Shown here: piece by piece, positions 15,539 through 25,125 of the stretch
Layout of the letters: each line of letters opens with the position of its first letter
How positions within the stretch are numbered: the stretch's first letter is position 1
From: Kribbella steppae
GTDB lineage: Bacteria > Actinomycetota > Actinomycetes > Propionibacteriales > Kribbellaceae
Length of the DNA stretch: 64,000 nt
Assembly: GCF_004342025.1 (NCBI RefSeq)
Contig: NZ_SLWN01000001.1
Location: 62,001-126,000 of the forward strand
Reading direction: 5' to 3'
The notes under the pieces: generated by a model
Database searches by the model: none
What the model was told of the DNA's origin: nothing
What the model saw: the letters and a program-made list of their open reading frames with translations, nothing else
Program-made: the position numbers and the translations under genes

Positions 15539-15960
15539 CCGTCGGTCCCCCCGTCCGCCGCGATCCGGCGGAACGACTTGTAGTGATCGTCGGTGTAATA
15601 ACGCTCGCCGGTCTTCCCGGTCACGATCCGGCGGGCGCCACGATCGCTCTCCCCCGGCGTCTTCACGGTGTACTCGCGGTAGTAGCCGCGGTCCTGCTTC
15701 GGCAGGATCTTCTCGAAGTTCCCGAACACCGCGCCGTCCCGGCTGTACGGGAACGGCCCACCCTGGTCGATCAGCGTCAACGTGTCCCGCGCCTCGGCCG
15801 GTAGGTCCGCGGTCGCGACGAGGGTCAGGCTGCTGTCCGTGCTGCTGGTCGCGGCCGGCTTGGCGGCGGCGCACCCGAACAGCGAGGCCGCGAGCGTGAT
15901 CACCAGCATGGCGATCACCACCACGGCGACGATCCGGGCGGCCTTGGGGTTGTTGATCAC
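15535..15960 (-). CDS. Barnase-like secreted or lipid-anchored guanyl-type ribonuclease
   Basis: Predicted 141 aa. A hydrophobic export segment (about 10-29) ends in the possible lipobox LFGC (Cys30). The mature domain is barnase/RNase N1-like: [20 protein letters not shown], glutamate 96 in YYREYTV, arginine 110 in GARRIV, and histidine 126 in [10 protein letters not shown], matching the catalytic Glu-Arg-His of barnase. It should cut RNA outside the cytoplasm, with the next gene's barstar protecting the producer. The GTG start at 15960 overlaps the thiE stop (GTGA), which is an unexpected operon partner. Confidence 0.82.
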   Translation of the reverse strand: MINNPKAARIVAVVVIAMLVITLAASLFGCAAAKPAATSSTDSSLTLVATADLPAEARDTLTLIDQGGPFPYSRDGAVFGNFEKILPKQDRGYYREYTVKTPGESDRGARRIVTGKTGERYYTDDHYKSFRRIAADGGTDG

Positions 15961-16604
15961 CCTGCACCCCGCAACCGCCGGCTGAACTCGGCCGCCGCGG
16001 CAGCCGGGTCGTCCGCGTCGGTGATCGCGCGTACGACGACCACGCGGGTGGCACCGGCTTCGATGACCTGGTCGAGCCGGCCGAGATCGATACCGCCGAT
16101 CGCGAACCACGGCTTCGCCTGCGGACGGCTGGCGGCGTACGAGACCAGCTCCAGACCGGCGGCCTGGCGGCCTGGCTTGGTCGGGGTCTCCCAGGTCGGC
16201 CCGACGCAGAAGTAGTCGGAGCCCTGCTCGGCGACGACTGCGTTCACCTGACTGAACGTGTGGGTGGAGCGTCCGATGATCGGCTGCGGGCCGACGACGG
16301 CCCGTGCAGCGTGCACAGGGAGGTCACGCTGGCCCAGATGCAGCACGTGCGCTCCTGCGGCGAAGGCGATGTCCGCGCGGTCGTTGACCGCCAGGAGCTT
16401 GCCGTGCCGCTTGCAGGCCTCTGCGAAGACCTCCAGCGCGGCCAGCTCGTCCGCCGCCTCCATCTCCTTCTGGCGCAGCTGCACGATGTCCACGCCACCG
16501 CCGAGCGCGGCGTCCAGGAACTGTTCGAGGTCGCCCTGCTTCTCACGCGCGTCCGTGCAGAGATAGAGCCGGGCGTCTTCGAGTCGGTCGGTGTGGTCAG
16601 TCAC
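15957..16604 (-). CDS. thiE: Thiamine-phosphate synthase
   Basis: Predicted 215 aa, normal for ThiE, a TIM barrel that couples HMP diphosphate to the thiazole phosphate. Marks are [64 protein letters not shown] and FAIGGI. GTG 16604 is used. It is divergent from thiO-thiS-thiG, the arrangement also known in mycobacteria. Its stop overlaps the start of the RNase gene, so thiE, RNase and barstar form one coupled operon. Confidence 0.95.
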   Translation of the reverse strand: MTDHTDRLEDARLYLCTDAREKQGDLEQFLDAALGGGVDIVQLRQKEMEAADELAALEVFAEACKRHGKLLAVNDRADIAFAAGAHVLHLGQRDLPVHAARAVVGPQPIIGRSTHTFSQVNAVVAEQGSDYFCVGPTWETPTKPGRQAAGLELVSYAASRPQAKPWFAIGGIDLGRLDQVIEAGATRVVVVRAITDADDPAAAAAEFSRRLRGAG

Positions 16605-16634
16605 ACCGCACAGCCTGCCATGTTGGGGCCGTCG

Positions 16635-16699
16635 TAGGGTTGTGGCATGCCTGTACTGATTGCCGCGCCGCTGCGCGGCGGGTCATGGGGCTTTGACTC

Positions 16700-16705
<6 letters not shown>
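16635..16705 (+). promoter_or_regulatory. Leader region of the thiOSG operon with two stem-loops
   Basis: TAGGGT (16635-16640) stands 6 nt before an ATG at 16647, a leaderless-promoter layout. Downstream a perfect 7-bp stem GCCGCGC/GCGCGGC (16662-16679, 4-nt loop) lies inside the short upstream ORF, and GGTCATG/CATGACC (16681-16687 with 16699-16705) encloses the thiO start codon. I do not see a TPP riboswitch core. The layout suggests control by translation of the leader. Confidence 0.5.
16647..16703 (+). CDS. 18-codon leaderless upstream ORF coupled to thiO
   Basis: Reads [18 protein letters not shown] then TGA. The stop TGA (16701-16703) overlaps the thiO ATG (16700-16702) as ATGA, in a different frame, so ribosomes finishing the leader can restart on thiO. 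The TAGGGT -10 element 6 nt upstream fits a leaderless start. The codons at 16662-16679 fall in a perfect hairpin. No known leader peptide is recognised. It is too short to judge by codon bias; the support is the promoter spacing and the exact overlap. Confidence 0.5.
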
Positions 16706-18830
<2,125 letters not shown>

Positions 18831-18862
18831 CCCGTCGGTTGCTTTGAGCAATCAATGCTTGT

Positions 18863-18882
18863 GAACTACACGCATGTAGTTC
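18863..18882. terminator. Hairpin downstream of thiG
   Basis: GAACTACA-CGCA-TGTAGTTC is a perfect 8-bp stem with a 4-nt loop, 33 bp after the thiG stop in an AT-rich gap. It may end the thi operon. A regulatory site for the following LysM gene is the other option. Confidence 0.4.
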
Positions 18883-18996
18883 AGGCTTAAATTGTAAACA
18901 TTGGATTACAGGCGTAACAAGGACCCCATTCGCCCCTGTTGTCACATCCGTATCAGCACTTACGGTCAAGTGACGTTCACACGGGGAGATGGAACT

Positions 18997-19956
18997 ATGC
19001 GTAACGTCGTACGTGTACTGACCGGCATGGCCGTGCCGTTGCTGACCGCAGGAGTGATCACCGCCGGTTCACCGGGTTTCGGCTCGTACAAGGTGAAGGA
19101 CGGCGACACGCTCAGCCACATCGCGAGCCGCTACGGCACCACGGTGAAGAACCTGGTCGCGCTGAACAGCCTGCCCGGCAACGGCAACGCGATCTATGCC
19201 GGTGAGGTGCTCAAGATCCCCGGCAAGGGCGGCACCACCACCGCCAAGCAGGCGACCAAGCGCTCACAGCTCGGCCGGATCACCTATATCGTCAAACCTG
19301 GTGACACCGTCTCCAAGATCGCCAAGCGCTACAGGTGCTCCCAGGCGAATCTGCTGGCCGCCAACGGTCTGCGGGCCAGCAGCCACATCTACGCCGGCAA
19401 ACCGCTGCAGATCCCGGTCAAGATCCGCCCGAAGGCCAAACCGCCGGCCAAGAAGAAGAACAACAGCTTCGCCGGCCGCACCTACCCCGACCACGTCGTC
19501 GCGAAGGCCGACCGCAACCGCGCGATCCTGAAGAACCGCAAGCTGCCGACCCGGGCCCAGATGCGCGCGCTCATCGTCAGCACCTCCAAGCGGTACGGCG
19601 TCGACCCGGAGTTGGCCCTCGCGATCAGCTGGCAGGAGTCGGGCTGGAAGCAACGGGTGGTCTCCCCCGCCAACGCGGTCGGTGCGATGCAGGTGATCCC
19701 GTCGACCGGCAGGTTCGCCTCCTCGATCGTCGGGCGTGACCTGGACCTGCTCCGCCCGCAGGACAACGTCACCGCCGGAGTGGTGCTGCTGGACCGGCTC
19801 ACCGGCGCCGCGCGACTGGATATCGCCGTTGCCGGGTACTACCAGGGCCTCGGCGGGGTGAAGCGGAACGGGATGTACGCGGACACGAAGCTGTATGTGA
19901 AGAACGTGCTCCGGATCAAGGCACAGCTGGAGCGGGGCTGGGACCCACTGCGGTGA
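18997..19956 (+). CDS. Secreted LysM and lytic transglycosylase-like peptidoglycan hydrolase
   Basis: Predicted 319 aa. Signal peptide (residues 1 to about 25), LysM 1 (about 30-75, YKVKDGDTLSHIASRYGTT), LysM 2 (about 97-140, YIVKPGDTVSKIAKRY), a lysine/proline linker, then an SLT-type domain (about 190-300) with catalytic glutamate in LALAISWQESGWKQ and AVGAMQVIPST. It should bind and cut peptidoglycan outside the cell. ATG 18997 follows GGGGAGATGGAACT. A 167-bp AT-rich leader precedes it. Fifteen bases with the TGA stop are copied 20 bp downstream. Confidence 0.9.
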   Translation: MRNVVRVLTGMAVPLLTAGVITAGSPGFGSYKVKDGDTLSHIASRYGTTVKNLVALNSLPGNGNAIYAGEVLKIPGKGGTTTAKQATKRSQLGRITYIVKPGDTVSKIAKRYRCSQANLLAANGLRASSHIYAGKPLQIPVKIRPKAKPPAKKKNNSFAGRTYPDHVVAKADRNRAILKNRKLPTRAQMRALIVSTSKRYGVDPELALAISWQESGWKQRVVSPANAVGAMQVIPSTGRFASSIVGRDLDLLRPQDNVTAGVVLLDRLTGAARLDIAVAGYYQGLGGVKRNGMYADTKLYVKNVLRIKAQLERGWDPLR

Positions 19957-19977
19957 GGTAGAACCCACTGCGGTGAG
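19943..19977. repeat. Duplicated stop-codon region of the LysM gene
   Basis: ACCCACTGCGGTGAG occurs at 19943-19957, with the real TGA at 19954-19956, and again at 19963-19977, period 20. A more degenerate third copy may follow near 19990. Confidence 0.65.
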
Positions 19978-20049
19978 CCTGGCACGGTCACGCTGAGCCC
20001 TTATCTACACTCTCAGAGCAGGACGGCTTCGAGAGGCGGCTCACCGCAA

Positions 20050-21996
20050 GTGACGGACGACGTGGACACGCAGGTCAGCGACCGCCTCGTCGGGCGAGTG
20101 CTCGACGGACGGTATCGCGTGGGCGCGCGCGTCGCCAAGGGTGGGATGGCGACTGTCTACAAGGCTCTCGACATGCGGCTGGACCGGGTGATCGCGCTCA
20201 AAGTCATGCACGACGGGCTCGGCGACGACGCCCAGTTCGCCCGCCGGTTCGTGGCCGAGGCCCGGGCCGCCGCCCGGCTCTCGCATCCGAACGTGGTCGC
20301 CGTCTTCGACCAGGGTGACGACGACGGGACGCTGTTCCTGGCGATGGAGTACGTGCCCGGCCGGACACTGCGGGACGTGATCCGGGAGCAGGCGCCGCTC
20401 TCCCCCGCTCGAGCGCTCGACCTGCTGACACCGATCCTGTCCGCCCTCTCCGCGGCACACGACGCGGGCATCGTCCACCGCGACATCAAGCCGGAGAACG
20501 TCCTGATCTCCGACAACGGGGCGGTAAAGGTCGCGGACTTCGGTCTGGCCCGGGCGGTCAGTACCACCGGCAACACCGCAACCCAGGGCCTGCTGATGGG
20601 CACGGTGTCCTATCTGGCGCCGGAGCTCGTCACTGACGGTAGTGCGGACGCCCGGTCGGACGTGTACTCCTCGGGCATCCTGCTGTACGAGATGCTCACC
20701 GGCAACAAGCCCCACTCCGGTGACACCCCGATCCAGGTCGCGTACGCGCACGTGCACGCCGACGTACCGGCGCCGTCGCTGGAGGTGCCGAGCATCCCGC
20801 CTTACGTCGATGCACTCGTGCAGCGCGCGACTGCGCGGGAGAGGGACCTGCGGCCGGCTGACGCGCGAGTGCTGAGCCGTCAGGTACGGCGGGTGCGCAG
20901 TGCGCTCGAGGAAGGGCTGCCGGACGACCCGGAGCTCACCGGCGACCTCACCATCCCGATCCAGCAGATCCGCCAGGACAGCGGGTACGACGACGGCTAC
21001 ACGCGCGGCGCTCCCGACGACGATGGGCAGGTCCTGCGCCACGACACGATCGTCGTACCCGTGGAGCACGGACGCCCCACGGGAGCACCGAGGGTTCAAG
21101 CGCCTCCACAGCGCAAGGGCCGTGGGCTGATCGCACTGATCGCGATCCTGGCAGCGGCGATCGGCGTCGGTACGGCGGCCTGGTACTACGGCATCCACCG
21201 CTACACCACCACGCCGAGCCTGGTGAACATGGCTCCGGCGGTGGCTGCGGCCGAGGCCGAGAAGCTGGGGCTGCGGACCACCCTGGCGAACCAGGACTTC
21301 TCCGAGGACGTGCCAACGGGTGAGGTGATGGCGACCGACCCTGGCGCCGGAGACCGGATCCGGAAGAACGGTGAGATCGGTCTCACCGTCTCCAAGGGAC
21401 CGGAGCGGTACCGCGTGCCACAGCTCGCCGGACTGGAGTTCGAGGCGGCAAAGCGGGCGCTGGACCCGGTCAAGCTCATCACCGGGCAGGTCAACGAGCA
21501 GTACAACGAGACGGTGCCGAGCGGGCGGGTGATCGCATTCAGCCCGAAGTTCGACACGGTCGTGAAGCCGGGCAGTGCGGTCAACTTCGCGGTCAGCAAG
21601 GGGAAGAAGCCGATCACGGTCCCGGACCAGACCGGGAAGTCGTACCGGGACGCGAACAAGGCCCTGCGCAAACTCGGCTTCGTGGTCGGACGCACCGACC
21701 AGTACGACGAGAAGGTCGCCGAGGGCAAGGTGATCAGCCAGACTCCCAACAGCGGCACGCTGTTCGCCAAGGACAAGGTCCAGCTGGTGGTCTCGAAGGG
21801 CCCGCCGCTGGTGGAGGTCCCGAACGTGAAGCGCAAGAACCTCGCCGACGCGCAGAAGATCCTCACCGAGGCCGGTTTCACCGTGAAGGTGGAGAAGGCA
21901 CCGTTCAACCTCGGCCTGAACATCGTCGCGGCGCAGAATCCGGGCGCCGGGAAGAAGGTCAAACCCGGCAGCGAGGTCGTCATCACCGTGCTCTGA
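20050..21996 (+). CDS. pknL: PASTA-domain Ser/Thr protein kinase (PknL/Stk1 type)
   Basis: Predicted 648 aa. Kinase domain (about 20-280): VAKGGMATVYKALD (P-loop), ALKVMH (catalytic lysine), IVHRDIKPENVLI, VADFGLA, SYLAPEL. Then a juxtamembrane region, one membrane segment (about 358-380) and four extracellular PASTA repeats (about 390-648), the last ending GAGKKVKPGSEVVITVL. It probably senses muropeptides or lipid II and signals inward. The gene order relative to metF, idsA, aroG and plsC points to PknL rather than PknB; the symbol is inferred from that order. GTG start at 20050. Its last 57 bases are duplicated downstream. Confidence 0.9.
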   Translation: MTDDVDTQVSDRLVGRVLDGRYRVGARVAKGGMATVYKALDMRLDRVIALKVMHDGLGDDAQFARRFVAEARAAARLSHPNVVAVFDQGDDDGTLFLAMEYVPGRTLRDVIREQAPLSPARALDLLTPILSALSAAHDAGIVHRDIKPENVLISDNGAVKVADFGLARAVSTTGNTATQGLLMGTVSYLAPELVTDGSADARSDVYSSGILLYEMLTGNKPHSGDTPIQVAYAHVHADVPAPSLEVPSIPPYVDALVQRATARERDLRPADARVLSRQVRRVRSALEEGLPDDPELTGDLTIPIQQIRQDSGYDDGYTRGAPDDDGQVLRHDTIVVPVEHGRPTGAPRVQAPPQRKGRGLIALIAILAAAIGVGTAAWYYGIHRYTTTPSLVNMAPAVAAAEAEKLGLRTTLANQDFSEDVPTGEVMATDPGAGDRIRKNGEIGLTVSKGPERYRVPQLAGLEFEAAKRALDPVKLITGQVNEQYNETVPSGRVIAFSPKFDTVVKPGSAVNFAVSKGKKPITVPDQTGKSYRDANKALRKLGFVVGRTDQYDEKVAEGKVISQTPNSGTLFAKDKVQLVVSKGPPLVEVPNVKRKNLADAQKILTEAGFTVKVEKAPFNLGLNIVAAQNPGAGKKVKPGSEVVITVL

Positions 21997-22015
21997 CACG
22001 TTGTGGCGCCTGCCG
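21940..22015. repeat. 76-bp direct repeat, copy 1 (kinase 3' end)
   Basis: Covers the final PASTA codons, the TGA stop and 19 bp beyond. It matches 22873-22948 with three mismatches over 76 bp and no gaps. The two copies flank an 857-bp segment containing the zinc mini-ORF, a terminator and one membrane-protein gene. Confidence 0.9.
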
Positions 22016-22095
22016 GATGCCCGCGCTGCAACGCGGCGCTCGTGTGGGCAGATGGACTGCCGATCCGATGGGTCTGCCCTGCCGGCCATGAATGA
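22003..22095 (+). CDS. Possible 30-aa zinc-ribbon mini-protein or remnant
   Basis: Reads from GTG 22003: VAPAGCPRCNAALVWADGLP, then IRWVCPAGHE, then TGA. The C-P-R-C pair, 15-residue spacer and C-P-A-G-H look like a zinc ribbon, which is unlikely by chance. It starts inside repeat copy 1, 6 bp after the kinase stop, and runs into the inserted segment. It may be a true small gene or the tail of a larger zinc-ribbon protein left at the insertion point. No ribosome binding site is evident. Confidence 0.35.
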   Translation: MAPAGCPRCNAALVWADGLPIRWVCPAGHE

Positions 22096-22099
22096 CGAA

Positions 22100-22129
22100 G
22101 CCCCCGAGCCATAGCAGTGACTCGGGGGC
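22100..22129. terminator. Bidirectional terminator after the kinase
   Basis: GCCCCCGAG (22100-22108) pairs with CTCGGGGGC (22121-22129) around a 12-nt loop, followed by CTTTGT on the plus strand. It lies between the convergent kinase and membrane-protein genes and could serve both. Confidence 0.75.
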
Positions 22130-22140
22130 CTTTGTCGTGA

Positions 22141-22761
22141 TCAGAAGGTGGCCTCGACGGTCACCTTGTCGTACTTCTTGGTGAAGGTGCCGTCCGGGAT
22201 GCAGTTCATCGCCTCGACCTGGCCGGGCTCCAGATCCCCGGTGTTGCACATGACGTTGGCGAGCACCTCGTCGCCCTTCAGGAACTTGATGTGCACGAAC
22301 ATCGTGCTGCTCTTGTCGTCGGTGTTCTTCGCCTTCCCGACGATCGTCATCGAGTCGTACGAGTCCTTGGTCTTCCACCCCGCCTGGACCGTGTGCGACC
22401 CGAGCTTGAAGGCGACACCGACCTTGATCGCGCACGGCTTCGTGCGGTCGTCCTGGTCCTCGCAGGCCACACCCGAGGTGGCCGGCGGCGCGACTGGCTC
22501 GACAGGCACGACGACCTTCGGTGTCGTCGGCCTGGCCACGGGCTTCGAGCTCGGCGCAGCCTTCGGTGCGGCGGTCGTCGGCGTGGTCTCGGCCTGAGCC
22601 CCGGTGTCCTCGGGCGTCGTTCCGCCCCCTAGCGAACCGAGTATCCCGATGAGCACGAGCCCACCGAAGATCGAGCCGACGATGATCAGCGCCGTCTTCG
22701 TGGTGTTCTTCTTCGGCGGCTGCATTTGGACATGCGGCGGCTGCGGATACTGCTGAGACAT
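22141..22761 (-). CDS. Membrane-anchored proline/threonine-rich protein of unknown function
   Basis: Predicted 206 aa. A short cytoplasmic head rich in Gln/Pro (SQQYPQPPHVQMQPPKK), one membrane segment (about 25-45), a Pro/Thr/Ala-rich spacer and a C-terminal extracellular beta-rich domain with four cysteines (VACEDQD, KPCAIKV, NVMCNTGD, MNCIPDG). It resembles DUF4352-like secreted domains but I cannot assign it. ATG 22761 is chosen over 22788 because GGGGGA stands 6 nt upstream. It lies wholly inside the segment bounded by the 76-bp repeats, so it is probably a later arrival. Confidence 0.65.
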   Translation of the reverse strand: MSQQYPQPPHVQMQPPKKNTTKTALIIVGSIFGGLVLIGILGSLGGGTTPEDTGAQAETTPTTAAPKAAPSSKPVARPTTPKVVVPVEPVAPPATSGVACEDQDDRTKPCAIKVGVAFKLGSHTVQAGWKTKDSYDSMTIVGKAKNTDDKSSTMFVHIKFLKGDEVLANVMCNTGDLEPGQVEAMNCIPDGTFTKKYDKVTVEATF

Positions 22762-22872
22762 GTGATTCCCCCGTTGATGATGGGCCACCCCCGGCCCAGG
22801 CGGCCATCATGTCCCACTTGTTACTCTCCGTCCAGGCTCAGGCACGACGGCGGTCCAGTCCGAGGATGCGAG

Positions 22873-22948
22873 CCGGGCGCCGGGAAGAAGGTCAAACCCG
22901 GGAGCGAGGGCGTCATCACCGTGCTCTGACACGTTTTGGCGCCTGCCG
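22873..22948. repeat. 76-bp direct repeat, copy 2 (orphan kinase tail)
   Basis: A second copy of the PASTA kinase 3' end with stop, 73 of 76 bases identical to 21940-22015. It encodes no functional product here, ending 24 bp before the permease start. It marks the right border of the inserted or duplicated segment. Confidence 0.9.
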
Positions 22949-22972
22949 AAGCCGTCTGGTTAGCTGTGCCGC

Positions 22973-23854
22973 GTGAATCACCCGCGTCTTGCCGTTCTGG
23001 CCCTACTCGCGGTCGCAGCGGCCTGGGGATCCACGTTCTTCCTGACCAAGGATCTGCTCACCAGGATGGACGTCGCCGACTACCTGGCGTTGCGCTTCCT
23101 GATCGCCTCGCTCGCGCTGATCCTGGTCCACCCGCCGGCGATCGGCCGGCTGAGCCGCCTCGACCGCGGCCGGGCCGTTGCCCTCGGCATCACCTACGGC
23201 ATCGCCCAGCTGGTCCAGACCGAGGGCCTGCGGCACACCTCAGCGAGCGTGTCCGGTTTCGTCACCGGCATGTACGTCGTCTTCACCCCGCTGCTGGCCG
23301 CGGTCATCCTGCGGCACAAGATCGGCCGGTGGGCCTGGGTCGCCGTGATTCTGGCCACTGTCGGCCTCGGCGTGCTGTCCCTGCGGGGCCTGAGCATGGG
23401 GACCGGCGAACTGCTCACGCTCGCCTCGGCCGGTCTGTACGCGTTGCACATCATCGGTCTCGGCGCCTGGTCCACCCCGCAGAACGCCTTCGGACTCTCG
23501 GCGCTGCAGATGGTCGTGATCACCTGCGTCTGCGGGATCGGCGCGCTCCCCGGCGGCTTCGCCGTCCCGAGTTCGGGCGGCGACTGGGTCAGCGTCTTCT
23601 ACATGGCGCTCGTCGCCGGTGCGCTGGCGCTGATCGTCCAGACCTGGGCGCAGGCGCACCTCGCCCCGACCCGCGCGGCGATCGCGATGACGATGGAGCC
23701 GGTGTTCGCGTCCTCGTTCGCGGTCATGTTCGGTTCGGAGAGCGTGACATGGCGGATGCTGGTGGGTGGAGCCTTGGTGTTGTCCGCCATGTTCTTGGTG
23801 GAGCTCGCACCACGGCGCAAGTTCGAGGCCGAGGTGCAACATCTGGCCCAGTAG
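22973..23854 (+). CDS. EamA-family (DMT superfamily) transporter
   Basis: Predicted 293 aa with about ten membrane segments and the two-fold EamA repeat: AAWGSTFFLTKDLL near the start, GRAVALGITYGIAQLVQTEGL, TSASVSGFVTGMYVVFTPLL in the first half, and the second-half counterpart AIAMTMEPVFASSFAVMFG. These carry metabolites or drugs across the inner membrane; the substrate is unknown. GTG 22973 has TTAGCT with a 7-nt spacer, pointing to a leaderless mRNA. Its stop is followed by a run of 13-bp repeats that copy the last codons. Confidence 0.85.
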   Translation: MNHPRLAVLALLAVAAAWGSTFFLTKDLLTRMDVADYLALRFLIASLALILVHPPAIGRLSRLDRGRAVALGITYGIAQLVQTEGLRHTSASVSGFVTGMYVVFTPLLAAVILRHKIGRWAWVAVILATVGLGVLSLRGLSMGTGELLTLASAGLYALHIIGLGAWSTPQNAFGLSALQMVVITCVCGIGALPGGFAVPSSGGDWVSVFYMALVAGALALIVQTWAQAHLAPTRAAIAMTMEPVFASSFAVMFGSESVTWRMLVGGALVLSAMFLVELAPRRKFEAEVQHLAQ

Positions 23855-23920
23855 ATCGGCCCAGTAGATCGGCCCATAGATCGGCGCAGTAGATCGGCCA
23901 GTGGATCGGCGCGGTAGGAG
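23845..23920. repeat. Five or more 12-13-bp tandem repeats at the permease stop
   Basis: Units of GGCCCAGTAGATC begin at 23845, 23858, 23871, 23883 and 23896, then decay into GGCGCGGTAGGAGGATC. The first holds the permease TAG stop (23852-23854). The last supplies the GGTAGGAGG ribosome binding site of the next gene, so this repeat fills the whole intergenic gap. Confidence 0.8.
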
Positions 23921-23925
23921 GATCG

Positions 23926-25125
23926 ATGCGGGACGGCAGTGGACGGCGGGACCGGTGGTTCCCGGCCGTCGTCATCGTCGTCCTGCTGGCGTTCCTGGCC
24001 GCGGGAACGGCGAACAACCTCGCCCGCAACCCCCAACCACAGCTGGTCGCCGAGGGCATCCCGGGCCGAAAGATGCCAGCAGCAACCTTCGACGGCCCGT
24101 ACGGCGACCTGATCCGGCACGCGATCGCCGACCTCGACGCCCTCACGCTTCCCAACGGCGCCACACTGGCCGGCTGGGACGGCCCGTGGCGGTTCGTCTG
24201 GCCGCGGGATGCGTCGTTCGTCGCGGCGGCGTACTGCTCGATCGGCCAGGATGCCGCCGCCGGCCGGGTGCTGGATTTCCTCAACGGCATCAGGCCTTCG
24301 ACCGGCCGTTGGGAGGCCCGGTACGCCGACAGCGGCGAGGCGATCCGGGACGGCCGTGAACCCCAGCTGGACGGCTCCGGATGGGTGCTCTGGGCAACGT
24401 GGTTCTGCCGGACGGGCAGCAGGTACTGGGATCTGGTCCGCGAATCCGCCGACCAGATCGTGGCCGAGCTCGGTCCGGATGGTCTGCCCGCGCCGTCACC
24501 GGACTACTGGGAACGCCCGGAGTCCGAGCTGACTCTCGGCACCGTCGCCCCGCTGCTCACCGGGCTCCGCGCCGCGGTCGGTATCGCCGATGATCTGGGG
24601 CATCCGGACGAGGCCGCGCGCTGGAACGAGGCTTTGGACAAGTTGACCAAGGCAACGGACCGGCATTTCGGGCCGGACTATCCGCGGACCGCTGCGCGAG
24701 CGGTCAGCCACCTGGAACCTGGGCTCGACCCGATCGGACTGGGTGGCGGCGCCGATGCGATCGTCACCGTCCTCGGTCCACCCTTCGCGCCGGCCCGGGA
24801 CGTCGTCACCACGGCCATCGACCGCGCTCGCGGCGTACTCACGCAGCCGAACGGCGGAGTCACCCCGGGTGAGGACTGGCGGACCGACGGCGTCTCGTGG
24901 ACACCGCAGACTGCGATGTTCGCGTTGAGCGCTGCCGCCCGCGGCGATCGCGCGACCGCCGGTGAACTGCTGACCTGGCTGGACCACTACCGCACCAGCA
25001 GCGGAGCCCTGCCGGAAAAGGTCAATCGCGATCTGCGGCCGGCCGGCGAGGCTCCCCTGGGCTGGACCTCAGCCCTGGTCGTCCTCGCCGCCGGCGCTCT
25101 CGAGAAGCCCTTACCGATCCCCTAG
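23926..25125 (+). CDS. Membrane-anchored GH15-like glycoside hydrolase
   Basis: Predicted 399 aa. N-terminal membrane anchor (about 11-30), then an (alpha/alpha)6 barrel of the glucoamylase type: WRFVWPRDASFVAAAY (about 88-103), GSGWVLWATWFC, EDWRTDGVSWTPQTAMFALS and SGALPEKV, the last with the likely catalytic glutamate. GH15 enzymes release glucose from alpha-glucans, glucosides or trehalose; the substrate here is open. It is shorter than classical glucoamylases (about 600 aa) and lacks their N-terminal beta domain. Stop codons overlap those of the convergent GH172 gene by 4 bp. Confidence 0.75.
   Translation: MRDGSGRRDRWFPAVVIVVLLAFLAAGTANNLARNPQPQLVAEGIPGRKMPAATFDGPYGDLIRHAIADLDALTLPNGATLAGWDGPWRFVWPRDASFVAAAYCSIGQDAAAGRVLDFLNGIRPSTGRWEARYADSGEAIRDGREPQLDGSGWVLWATWFCRTGSRYWDLVRESADQIVAELGPDGLPAPSPDYWERPESELTLGTVAPLLTGLRAAVGIADDLGHPDEAARWNEALDKLTKATDRHFGPDYPRTAARAVSHLEPGLDPIGLGGGADAIVTVLGPPFAPARDVVTTAIDRARGVLTQPNGGVTPGEDWRTDGVSWTPQTAMFALSAAARGDRATAGELLTWLDHYRTSSGALPEKVNRDLRPAGEAPLGWTSALVVLAAGALEKPLPIP

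Noticed and set aside
16601..16621. Six-codon ORF (MAGCAV) overlapping the thiE start on the minus strand
   Set aside because: It has the right overlap but no convincing -10 element; too short to support alone.
16605..16699. TPP riboswitch in the thiE-thiO gap
   Set aside because: The gap is too short and lacks the CUGAGA core and its partner helices.
18831..18996. c-di-AMP (ydaO) riboswitch before the LysM hydrolase
   Set aside because: Such riboswitches often precede wall hydrolases in actinomycetes, but I could not find the conserved core in this AT-rich leader.
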